Source: Methanohalobium sp. (lineage in GTDB: Archaea; Halobacteriota; Methanosarcinia; Methanosarcinales; Methanosarcinaceae). From it: a DNA stretch of 32,975 nt. The DNA lies in contig NZ_JAHENT010000109.1 of the NCBI RefSeq assembly GCF_018609725.1, forward strand, positions 1 to 32,975. The letters are read 5' to 3'. Numbering within the stretch: the first letter of the stretch is position 1; each line of letters starts with the position of its first letter. Shown here piece by piece: positions 26,863 to 32,975 of the stretch. A model generated the notes under the pieces. That model made no database searches, was not told where the DNA came from, and saw only the letters and a program-made list of their open reading frames with translations. A program made the translations under genes and the position numbers.

Positions 26863-27597
26863 ATGTCCAAAAAAACATTAAAATCATCAGAAGAAATTAA
26901 TCAATTAGCCGAAGAATTCAATAATGAAAATCCTCAGAAAATCATTTCTTATGCACTTGATAAATATACACCCAATATATCAATATCATTTAGTGGAGCA
27001 GAAGACGTAGTTCTTATAGACATGGCTAAAAAAATAAGGGACGATATAAGTGTATTTACTCTTGATACAGGACGACTGTATCCAGAAACCTACCGGTTTA
27101 TAGAAGAGGTACGAGACTATTACAATATTGATATAGATGTATATATGCCCGACCGTGAATCTACAGAGAAACTTGTGAAAGAAAAAGGGTTGTTCTCTTT
27201 TTACGATGATGGGCATAATGAATGCTGCAGTGTCAGAAAAATAGCACCCCTAAAACGAGCACTTGAGGGTCTGGATGCATGGATTACAGGACAGAGAAAA
27301 GACCAGAGTCCAAGCCGTTCTAACCTCCCTGTCGTCCAAATCGACCCTGCTTTTGGTGGCGGTGAACTTGTGAAATTTAACCCACTGGCAAACTGGACTC
27401 TGAAACAGGTATGGCAGTACATATATGAAAACGATGTCCCCTACAATAAACTCCATGAAAAGGGATACATTAGTATTGGATGTGAACCGTGTACAAGAAC
27501 CGTCACTCCGGGACAGCATGAACGTGAAGGTCGTTGGTGGTGGGAAGAAGCCACCAAAAAAGAATGTGGCCTTCATTCAGGAAATATTAGAAAATGA
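26863..27597 (+). CDS. cysH: Adenylylsulfate (APS) reductase, CysH family
   Basis: Reduces APS (or PAPS) to sulfite. The 244 residues contain [21 protein letters not shown], the two Cys pairs C121-C122 and C207/C210 that hold a [4Fe-4S] cluster in APS-type enzymes, [18 protein letters not shown], and the C-terminal catalytic Cys in KECGLH (C235). The double Cys pairs mark it as APS reductase rather than the cluster-free PAPS enzyme. It looks complete and very like bacterial assimilatory enzymes, so transfer from bacteria is plausible. With the sulfite reductase in front, it provides APS to sulfide; ATP sulfurylase is not in the window. Confidence 0.92.
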   Translation: MSKKTLKSSEEINQLAEEFNNENPQKIISYALDKYTPNISISFSGAEDVVLIDMAKKIRDDISVFTLDTGRLYPETYRFIEEVRDYYNIDIDVYMPDRESTEKLVKEKGLFSFYDDGHNECCSVRKIAPLKRALEGLDAWITGQRKDQSPSRSNLPVVQIDPAFGGGELVKFNPLANWTLKQVWQYIYENDVPYNKLHEKGYISIGCEPCTRTVTPGQHEREGRWWWEEATKKECGLHSGNIRK

Positions 27598-27637
27598 ATT
27601 TATTGTGGCAGTTAATCCTGCCTCTTTAACAAATTCA

Positions 27638-28546
27638 TTAATCCAATCTATTCAAAAAACGGATATCAAAAATATCTTTCTCATCCAGATTCTTTTTTAT
27701 ATAACCAAGGTTTTGTAAAATAGGAACAAACTCCATGGTTGATTTTATGTAACACTTTGTAATTTTTGCTGAATATTTAGGAGACATTTTTAATATCTCA
27801 TATACAAAATCCGGAGTTACAATACCTACATTATCAGAAATTATTTGAGCTGCATGTTCAGGTTTTTCTTTAATAAATTTACAGGCTTTATCGTGTTTTT
27901 CAACAAATGTAAATACAAGCTCTGGATAACTATCAATCAATTCTTGTTTTGCAACAATCCCATAACTGGGATTATTTTTCCATAAATTATCAGGTGTAAT
28001 TACAGTCTTTGCTTCACAGAACCTTTTAGCCACAACTGCAAGAGAGGGAGTACCTATTGCAACATGAATATCACCATCAGCCATGCTTTCGGGTATCATA
28101 TCAGCCCATTCATAATTCTTAATGGTTATTTCATTTTCAAATTCTAAATTTCTTAGATATTCCCGAATAATTACATCATGAATAGACCCTTTTGGTGGGC
28201 AGGCAATTGTTAATCCTTTAAATTGATTTAAGAATGGTCTATATTCACCATTAAATTCATCCAGTGATTTATATCCGTGAACTGCAATCATTACTGTGCC
28301 TTCTACATGACCTCCAGCAATACATTTAATTGACAATCCCTTGTCTATCCCTTTCATAGCAGGTGGTAAACCGATATATCCCAAATCAATCTCGCCTTTT
28401 TCAAATGCTTCAACTATTGCAGGACCACCACCAAAAAGGTTCCAGTTTACTTTAATATTTGATTTTTCAAGCCAATCAGTACTCATTAAAACAAATGACG
28501 AATGGTACATGGTTGACAGATGACCGATATTCAGGGTTTTGTTCAT
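27638..28546 (-). CDS. SsuA/NrtA-like solute-binding-fold protein without signal peptide
   Basis: Periplasmic-binding-protein fold of the NMT1/SsuA/TauA kind: LNIGHLSTMYHSS, GGGPAIVEAFEKGEIDLGYIG, then CIAGGHVEGTVMIAVHGY and a C-terminal helical region. It starts directly with the first strand: there is no signal peptide or lipobox, so it should stay in the cytoplasm, and no permease or ATPase gene is nearby. The GGAGGTT of its ribosome site encodes the last Gly-Gly of the preceding MoaD-like gene, and its ATG (28546) is 7 bases after that stop. The tight coupling suggests it works with the sulfur carrier, perhaps as a ligand-binding partner or enzyme; this is inference. GTG 28564 is a less likely start. 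Confidence 0.7.
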   Translation of the reverse strand: MNKTLNIGHLSTMYHSSFVLMSTDWLEKSNIKVNWNLFGGGPAIVEAFEKGEIDLGYIGLPPAMKGIDKGLSIKCIAGGHVEGTVMIAVHGYKSLDEFNGEYRPFLNQFKGLTIACPPKGSIHDVIIREYLRNLEFENEITIKNYEWADMIPESMADGDIHVAIGTPSLAVVAKRFCEAKTVITPDNLWKNNPSYGIVAKQELIDSYPELVFTFVEKHDKACKFIKEKPEHAAQIISDNVGIVTPDFVYEILKMSPKYSAKITKCYIKSTMEFVPILQNLGYIKKNLDEKDIFDIRFLNRLD

Positions 28547-28553
28547 TAAGTTT

Positions 28554-28829
28554 TTAACCTCCACTTATTGCTGGAAGTATAGATATCTCATCCGAATCTC
28601 TGATTTTAGTTTTTAGGCCTTTTAAGTGTTTAACATCTTCACCGTTTACATAAACATTGATAAACGTTCGAAGTTCACCATTTTGGAATAAACGGTTTTT
28701 TAAATCTTTACCAAATATTTCTATTAACTTATTAAACAATTCACTTAACTCAATGTTATCTGCACTAATAATTGTTGATCTTGTTTTTGTAACATCATTC
28801 AATACTGAAAAAAATTTTATTTCTACCAT
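28554..28829 (-). CDS. MoaD/ThiS-family sulfur carrier protein
   Basis: Ubiquitin-fold protein of 91 residues (VEIKFFSVLNDVTKTRS at the start, VYVNGEDVKHLKG in the middle) ending in ISGG. The C-terminal Gly-Gly is adenylated by an E1-like enzyme and turned into thiocarboxylate to carry sulfur. The MoeB/ThiF gene diverges from it across a shared regulatory region, a natural partner. Whether it serves molybdopterin, thiamine, cysteine or methionine synthesis cannot be read; the sulfate-reduction context favours amino acid sulfur. It is the first gene of a two-gene minus-strand operon. A TATA box (ATTATATATTTAAAA, near 28855-28870) precedes it. Confidence 0.82.
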   Translation of the reverse strand: MVEIKFFSVLNDVTKTRSTIISADNIELSELFNKLIEIFGKDLKNRLFQNGELRTFINVYVNGEDVKHLKGLKTKIRDSDEISILPAISGG

Positions 28830-28927
28830 TTAATCCCTTATAATTTGTCTATTTTAAATATATAATATCAAAATCAGTGTTTAATTTAAACAAGATAATA
28901 ATAGTAAATAAATCTAAATCCATTAAT

Positions 28928-28995
28928 CTTGGTAAGTAGGCAAATTTTACCAAGATATAATAACAAAAGAAAAGTTCAATTATTGCCGCAATAAT
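28928..28995. promoter_or_regulatory. Divergent moaD/moeB regulatory region with two dyads
   Basis: CTTGGTAA (28928-28935) and TTACCAAG (28947-28954) are perfect 8-base arms; inside lies GGCAAATTTTACC (28939-28951), like the sites before the sulfite reductase. A second dyad, ATTATTG (28979-28985) with CAATAAT (28989-28995), follows. TATA boxes for the two divergent genes lie on either side, near 28860 and 29030. Confidence 0.5.
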
Positions 28996-29057
28996 AACAT
29001 ATTTGATATAATATTCGTTTTACTCAAACATATATAATAAACTCTAATGTGACCAGA

Positions 29058-29873
29058 ATGATTGATAAATTTACAGAAGAACAAATAAAGCGATATTCAA
29101 GACACATCATAATGGAAGAAGTAGGAGGAGAAGGTCAACAGAAATTATTAAATTCCAAAGTCCTTTGTATAGGTGCAGGAGGGCTTGGGTCTCCCATAAT
29201 ACAGTATTTGGCGGCAGCTGGAGTAGGTACGATTGGTATTGTTGATGATGATGTAGTAGATTTAAGTAATCTACATAGACAGGTGATACATGGGAATAAT
29301 CTGGGTATATCAAAAGTAGAATCTTCTAAAGAATTTGTTAATAAACTTAATCCAGATGTAGATGTTATAACTTATAATAAAAGATTAAATCCCAATAATA
29401 TCTGTGATATTATAAAAGAATACGATATCATTGTAGATGGGTCTGACAATTTTTCAACCAGATATCTTGTAAATGATGCCTGTGTACTTGCCAACAAACC
29501 TCTATCACATGGTAGTATACTTCGTTTTGAAGGGCAGGTAACAACATTTGTACCCCATGAAGGACCTTGCTACAGATGTATTTTTGAATATGCTCCACCC
29601 TCGGATATGGTTCCAAGTTGCCAGGAAGCTGGAGTTATTGGTGTTTTACCGGGTATAATCGGTGTTATACAGGGTACTGAAGTAATTAAATATCTTTTAG
29701 GAATTGGCAATTTACTCATTGAACGTATGATATATTATAGTGCGTTAGATATGTCATTTGATGAGATTAAAATCCGTAAAAATCCATCATGCCCTGTATG
29801 CAGCCAAAATCCAGAAATCATATCAATAAAACATGAAAACTACATTGAAAACCAACAGTGTTACATTGGCTAA
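29058..29873 (+). CDS. MoeB/ThiF/HesA-family adenylyltransferase
   Basis: E1-like enzyme that adenylates the C-terminal Gly of a MoaD/ThiS carrier. Rossmann loop GAGGLGS (39-45), the DxxxLSNLHRQ motif (DLSNLHRQ), zinc cysteines C171-x2-C174 and C245-x2-C248, and the conserved Cys of SCQEAGVIGVLPGIIG (C188) are intact; no rhodanese domain is attached, 271 residues. I use ATG 29058 rather than GTG 29049: the TATA box ACATATATAATAA (29028-29040) places the start of transcription at about 29058, so the mRNA is probably leaderless. The divergent MoaD-like protein is the likely substrate. Confidence 0.9.
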   Translation: MIDKFTEEQIKRYSRHIIMEEVGGEGQQKLLNSKVLCIGAGGLGSPIIQYLAAAGVGTIGIVDDDVVDLSNLHRQVIHGNNLGISKVESSKEFVNKLNPDVDVITYNKRLNPNNICDIIKEYDIIVDGSDNFSTRYLVNDACVLANKPLSHGSILRFEGQVTTFVPHEGPCYRCIFEYAPPSDMVPSCQEAGVIGVLPGIIGVIQGTEVIKYLLGIGNLLIERMIYYSALDMSFDEIKIRKNPSCPVCSQNPEIISIKHENYIENQQCYIG

Positions 29874-29899
29874 AATGTAAAACTTGAAATGTTAATCAT

Positions 29900-30048
29900 T
29901 ATAATTCGGCTCTGTAGAAACCCTATAGAAATCGCCGTCAATCAGCAAATACTAACAGATTTTAATCAATATTAAAAAGTACATCTAAAAAGATTACTAA
30001 TTTCCTTAATTACCCAAATATCAAGGATTTCTACAAAGCCTATAATTC
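29900..30048. mobile_element. 133-bp IS6-like MITE with 8-bp target duplication
   Basis: Element 29908-30040 begins GGCTCTGTAGAAA and ends TTTCTACAAAGCC (one mismatch as inverted repeats), and is flanked on both sides by TATAATTC (29900-29907 and 30041-30048). Eight-base duplications and GGNTCTGT-type ends match the IS6 family. The interior has no coding capacity, so it moved with a transposase supplied elsewhere. Confidence 0.8.
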
Positions 30049-30075
30049 CATGATTTTTAAATCAATAAATAAAAA

Positions 30076-30324
30076 TTAGCCTAATAATGTCTTTAATAGT
30101 TGCATTAATCCAAAGGTTATGACTATGAACACTATCCCTGTGACAGTTAGGATGAATATGTTTCTATATACGATATTTTTATCTGAACCTGCCTTAATTC
30201 CTAATCCACAGCATCCTCCTTCTGTACTGCAAGCATTGCAATCTGTGGAGTTGTCACAATTTGGGTCTTTGGTAGTGGTTTTATTGTGGGTTTTTAAGGG
30301 AAATGTATGTGTATCATATAACAT
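30076..30324 (-). CDS. Small Cys-rich single-pass membrane protein
   Basis: 82 residues: a hydrophilic N-terminal part with a cysteine cluster (CDNSTDCNACSTEGGCCGLG) and one C-terminal membrane helix (NIFILTVTGIVFIVITFGLM). Unrecognised. The cluster could bind metal. ATG 30324 has an excellent ribosome site (AGGAGATGAG) that overlaps the stop of the 39-residue gene before it, so both are one operon. The TTG at 30345 is not needed. Confidence 0.6.
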   Translation of the reverse strand: MLYDTHTFPLKTHNKTTTKDPNCDNSTDCNACSTEGGCCGLGIKAGSDKNIVYRNIFILTVTGIVFIVITFGLMQLLKTLLG

Positions 30325-30328
30325 ATAC

Positions 30329-30448
30329 TCATCTCCTGTTAACAATCAATATAACTGACAAAATAGCACCAATTATAATCAATGTCCATAATAACATTCC
30401 AAATAGCATAGACCCATCTGCAGGGCAATAATATCCATATTCCAACAT
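30329..30448 (-). CDS. 39-residue single-pass membrane protein
   Basis: ATG 30448 opens MLEYGYYCPADGSMLF followed by one strong membrane helix (about residues 17-36) and ends VNRR, with TGA at 30331-30329, four bases before the next ATG. AAGGATTGG serves as ribosome site. Size and layout (one helix, basic tail) recall CcmD-like helpers of cytochrome c maturation, and ccmF genes are close, but no sequence motif proves it. Confidence 0.55.
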   Translation of the reverse strand: MLEYGYYCPADGSMLFGMLLWTLIIIGAILSVILIVNRR

Positions 30449-30476
30449 TTTAACCAATCCTTAAAGTTATTTTTAA

Positions 30477-30546
30477 GGCTAAATTGATAATCGAACTCAC
30501 ATATTTCGATTCGCAGTCGGAAGAATAACCACTCTGTCACTCAGCC
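30477..30546 (-). tRNA. Degenerate tRNA-Cys-like sequence (pseudo-tRNA or unusual tRNA)
   Basis: On the minus strand 70 bases fold as a cloverleaf: acceptor stem GGCTGAG with TTTAGCC (7 of 7 pairs, two or more G-U), TG at 8-9, D-loop AGTGGTTA with the conserved A, GG and A, anticodon arm TCCGA-CTGCGAA-TCGAA (one C-A mismatch), T-loop TTCGATT and T as the base after the acceptor. GTGACAGAGTGGTTATTC and CGACTGCGAATC resemble tRNA-Cys of methanogens (…GACTGCAGATC…), and U73 is the tRNA-Cys discriminator. But the D-stem and two T-stem pairs are broken, and the triplet at the anticodon position reads GCG, not GCA. It lies just behind an operator and TATA box and before the two small membrane genes, so it could also be a transcribed leader. 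Confidence 0.45.
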
Positions 30547-30557
30547 TTCCTCATCAA

Positions 30558-30571
30558 TTCACAATTGTGAA
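30558..30571. promoter_or_regulatory. Operator copy 3, before the tRNA-like sequence
   Basis: TTCACAATTGTGAA, perfect 14-base palindrome. On the minus strand a TATA box (CCTATATATACCC, about 30598-30610) would start transcription near 30578, so the palindrome sits just after the start site and 11 bases before the tRNA-like sequence. Confidence 0.65.
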
Positions 30572-30716
30572 CTAATATAGATGTATGATTTTTGGGTATA
30601 TATAGGTTATGACATGAACAAAATTTGCCTTATTGTTCCTATTTTTATATTCTAAAAAATACCTACCAAAAAATGAATAATATTAAACCTGTATTATTAT
30701 ATAGATAAGTGGTTAT

Positions 30717-31100
30717 ATGTTCTATAAATTAACCAAATTTGTTGATAATTTATTGCCTAAATACCCGAACTCTGAATATATACAGGTTATCGTTTACTGT
30801 ACAAAAGCTAATTTATCATCAGGTGATATATCTAAAAAAATGTGTGATATATCTAAAAAATCCAGTAATAAAGCACCTGAAAAAAATTTAGATATTTGGA
30901 ATTATAATAACAATCGGTATAAACAATTGTTAAAATGTGATGATTTTTCGGAAATGGAGGAAATATTCGAAGAAGCTGAATATGGTGGAATCCCAGCAAG
31001 CTCTATATGCAATACTGATAACGATATCATTTTAATTGCAATCGGACCTGACAAAAAAGAAAGATTATCTGAATTAACAACCAACCTTGAAAATATTTGA
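30717..31100 (+). CDS. Divergent Pth2-fold protein lacking the usual catalytic residues
   Basis: 127 residues. It lines up along its length with peptidyl-tRNA hydrolase 2: first strand YIQVIVYCTKANLSSGDISK against the K/R-TDL-x-MGKGK region, a W in the middle (LDIWNYN), LLKCDDFSEMEEIFEEAEYGG against the helix of Pth2, ICNTDND at the place of DAGRTQI, and IAIGPDKKERL against GIGPG. The lysine-rich GKGK, the AQ-x-x-HA helix and the DAG-x-TQ loop that carry catalysis are not conserved, so it may bind tRNA or RNA instead of hydrolysing peptidyl-tRNA. TATTATTATATAG (30690-30702) as TATA makes a leaderless start at 30717 likely. It diverges from the tRNA-like sequence. An unrelated function remains possible. 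Confidence 0.5.
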   Translation: MFYKLTKFVDNLLPKYPNSEYIQVIVYCTKANLSSGDISKKMCDISKKSSNKAPEKNLDIWNYNNNRYKQLLKCDDFSEMEEIFEEAEYGGIPASSICNTDNDIILIAIGPDKKERLSELTTNLENI

Positions 31101-31152
31101 CCTTTTGTAATTATACTTTTTACGGATATAAATATTTAAATATAACAAGTTA

Positions 31153-31167
31153 ATTCACAATTGTGAT
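31153..31167. promoter_or_regulatory. Operator copy 4 at the ccmF promoter
   Basis: ATTCACAATTGTGAT contains the perfect 12-base core TCACAATTGTGA (31155-31166). The TATA box ATATTTAAATATAAC (31131-31145) lies one standard distance before it, so the palindrome covers the expected start site; AAGGAATG then serves as ribosome site for ATG 31194. Confidence 0.65.
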
Positions 31168-31193
31168 TAATAAAAAATAAGGAATGTCAAAAT

Positions 31194-32126
31194 ATGACGT
31201 ACTTAGAACAGGTTTTTACAAAAAGCAATGTCATGCTTGCAGCATTGCTTGTTTTTGTATTGCTTGCGGCTTTGATAACCGTTGGTATGCTGACACCACT
31301 TCTGGTGGACTTTTTAACAGGAAACAGCATGAATCTAGATGCCTATTATTTTAACATAAGGGCAGCTCTACCTACTGGAATTCTTATAATTTTGCTTTCA
31401 ATTTATCTGTTACTTGGAAAAATGAGCGAGAAAAAATTATTTGTCATTGTATCTGGTGTAGTAGTTTTATCCGCTGTTTTTGCGGTCATGTCACCATTTA
31501 ACAGTTTGCCTGTAGATTTTATAATTCCTGTCTCAGTTCTTGCGATTATTGCTATCTTTTATAATATATTATACTCTGTTACAGGATGGAAATATAATCC
31601 ATATAAAAACACCCGAAGTATCAGCGCACATATTATTCATCTGGGTCTTGTTCTGATTATGCTGGGTGTGGTTTTAAGCACTGGTTTGACCGTCGAGGAC
31701 TCCACAGTAGTATCAACCGAATCCAGAGGGTTTTTTGAAGGGCAGGACTACAGTGTGGGTGTTACAAAAATTTCCACACAATTTGAAGGAGAACCGTTCA
31801 AATCACATCCGGGTTCATCCTATGTAACTTATATATCATTTGATGTCTATAAAAACGGGGAGTATTTTGATAGTGGTAATGTTAAATCTATCAGGGATTT
31901 AAAATGGGATCAATCCTATACCACAACCTATATTGATAGAGGTTTGATTGGTGAATTTTTCCTAACTCCCAAAAGCGTAGACCTTGAGACCGGTAAAGTG
32001 AGCCTTTACGCGAGGACTGTACCTTTTATAACACTTATATGGAGCGGTCTATTTTTTATGTCTGTTGGATTTGTAACGCTAATTTTAAGTGGGTACTTGA
32101 GAGGTAAAAGATACCACAATAATTGA
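31194..32126 (+). CDS. CcmF-like protein, C-terminal half (split cytochrome c maturation factor)
   Basis: Membrane protein of 310 residues: four or five helices, the motif SAHIIHLGLVLIMLGVVLS, a large extracytoplasmic domain of about 100 residues (from VEDSTVVS to VSLYARTVP) and a last helix. This is the layout of the C-terminal part of CcmF, which attaches haem to apocytochrome c. In archaea CcmF is often encoded as two proteins; this part comes first, 19 bases before the WWD-motif part. Likely role: maturation of the multihaem c-type cytochromes of cytochrome-containing methanogens. Its promoter carries the shared palindrome. Confidence 0.75.
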   Translation: MTYLEQVFTKSNVMLAALLVFVLLAALITVGMLTPLLVDFLTGNSMNLDAYYFNIRAALPTGILIILLSIYLLLGKMSEKKLFVIVSGVVVLSAVFAVMSPFNSLPVDFIIPVSVLAIIAIFYNILYSVTGWKYNPYKNTRSISAHIIHLGLVLIMLGVVLSTGLTVEDSTVVSTESRGFFEGQDYSVGVTKISTQFEGEPFKSHPGSSYVTYISFDVYKNGEYFDSGNVKSIRDLKWDQSYTTTYIDRGLIGEFFLTPKSVDLETGKVSLYARTVPFITLIWSGLFFMSVGFVTLILSGYLRGKRYHNN

Positions 32127-32145
32127 TCATATGGAGTTTTAAATT

Positions 32146-32975
32146 ATGAATATAGGAATGATATTAATCTGGGCATCATTTACACTTTGTCTTGGAGCAG
32201 GACTCACATCTATTTTGTATTATCTTAAAGGTTCGGGTTATTTAAAGACCCTGTCACAGAGATTTGAAATTGGTGCTGCGGGTTCGGTCACAGGTGCAGT
32301 AATCCTGCTCAGCTACTACCTTTTCCATGTTCAAACCGCCTACAGTTATGTTTATCAGCACTCGAGTGCAGACCTTAGCTGGTATTACCGGTTATCTGCC
32401 CTCTGGGCAGGTCAGGAGGGGTCTTTCCTTCTGTGGGGATGGTTTATATTGGTAATACTTTTGGTTTTAAAATATACAATGCATAAGGGTAAACTTTCAA
32501 GAACCAGACTGTATGAGCTTACGGTAACCATTTCACTTTTTATTGCATCAGTTTTTTTACTGCTTCTTGTTCTCAAAAACCCGTTTTCAATGTATCATGT
32601 TATGCCTTCAGGAACAATAGAACTTACAAACTGGAACCCATTTGTCACAGCATTCCAGGCTCCCTATGGACAGGGAATGAACCCTCTTCTTCGCAACCCC
32701 TGGATGGCGATACATCCACCTGTTCTGTTTATTGGTTACGCAGCAATTACTATCCCTTTTGCATCGGCGTTTGCAAGTCTCATACTGGATGATAATCGAT
32801 GGACAGAAATAGCCACCCACTGGATGAGGGTTTCATGGCTGTTTTTAACACTTGGAATTGGACTCGGAGGATTCTGGGCTTATGAAGTTCTGGGATGGGG
32901 TGCATGGTACTGGTCATGGGACCCTGTGGAAACTTCATCTCTTATACCCTGGATAATTTCAACGGCTTATCTGCA
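32146..32975 (+). CDS. ccmF: CcmF-like protein, N-terminal half with WWD motif (partial, runs off the window)
   Basis: The frame from ATG 32146 (GGAG ribosome site at 32133) is open to the edge, 276 codons. It shows many membrane helices, the CcmF/CcmC-family motifs SALWAGQEGSFLLWGW, NPWMAIHPPVLFIGY and the tryptophan-rich WWD haem-handling motif as GWGAWYWSWDPVE. It belongs to the HHT haem lyase family and forms a unit with the C-terminal half encoded just before it. The 3' end is not in the window. Confidence 0.9.
   Translation, partial: MNIGMILIWASFTLCLGAGLTSILYYLKGSGYLKTLSQRFEIGAAGSVTGAVILLSYYLFHVQTAYSYVYQHSSADLSWYYRLSALWAGQEGSFLLWGWFILVILLVLKYTMHKGKLSRTRLYELTVTISLFIASVFLLLLVLKNPFSMYHVMPSGTIELTNWNPFVTAFQAPYGQGMNPLLRNPWMAIHPPVLFIGYAAITIPFASAFASLILDDNRWTEIATHWMRVSWLFLTLGIGLGGFWAYEVLGWGAWYWSWDPVETSSLIPWIISTAYL

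Noticed and set aside
27425-27718. Plus-strand frame overlapping the 3' end of cysH
   Set aside because: It lies in another frame of cysH and runs into the opposite gene; it has no recognisable motif.
30477-30546. tRNA-like sequence as an integration (attachment) site of a genomic island
   Set aside because: No integrase gene and no second copy of its 3' half were seen in the window, and the decay is spread over the whole sequence rather than limited to one half.

Overview
The window reads as the chromosome of a low-G+C methylotrophic methanogen of the Methanosarcinales, probably one of the halophilic Methanosarcinaceae genera; the genus is a guess. The reasons are a dimethylamine methyltransferase gene (mtbB) with its corrinoid protein, an HdrA fused to an MvhD domain next to a polyferredoxin, archaeal GatE, archaeal TATA boxes (several apparently leaderless starts), and a cytochrome c maturation locus, which fits only cytochrome-containing methanogens.

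Layout. 1-1.7 kb (minus): mtbC-mtbB for dimethylamine; mtbB runs off the window just before its expected amber (pyrrolysine) codon. 2.2-5.9 kb (plus): hdrA-mvhD fusion and an eight-motif polyferredoxin. 5.9-14.2 kb (plus): gatE, then carA-carB-argG (carbamoyl phosphate and arginine synthesis), then a dolichol-kinase-type membrane protein. 14.2-16.9 kb: a P2-like cation ATPase with altered ion-site residues. 20.7-16.9 kb (minus): fumarase class II, then fumarate reductase flavoprotein and iron-sulfur subunits, behind a perfect inverted repeat placed between TATA box and start site. 20.9-22.9 kb: a small cupin protein with a clear terminator, an IS200/IS605 right-end relic, and a PAS histidine kinase broken by a stop codon.

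22.9-31.1 kb is an AT-rich accessory region that looks like a sulfur-assimilation island: DASS (SLC13) anion transporter, winged-helix regulator, TusA, small siroheme sulfite reductase with ferredoxin domain, CysH-type APS reductase, a leaderless solute-binding-fold protein coupled to a MoaD/ThiS carrier, and a MoeB/ThiF activator. The sulfite reductase to MoeB segment is bracketed by outward-lying IS6-like terminal sequences. ATP sulfurylase is not in the window. A palindrome, TTCACAATTGTGAA, occurs four times, upstream of the transporter, at the regulator/tusA promoter, before a degenerate tRNA-Cys-like sequence, and at the ccmF promoter; I propose it is the operator of the winged-helix regulator. 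Facing away from the tRNA-like sequence is a divergent Pth2-fold (peptidyl-tRNA hydrolase 2) protein without the usual catalytic residues. This set (sulfur island, shared operator, tRNA-Cys-like RNA, Pth2-like protein, cytochrome c maturation) is the most unusual part of the window.

31.2 kb to the end (plus): ccmF in two parts, the C-terminal half gene first and the WWD-motif half second and cut by the window edge. All functional statements come from reading motifs; no database search was run.
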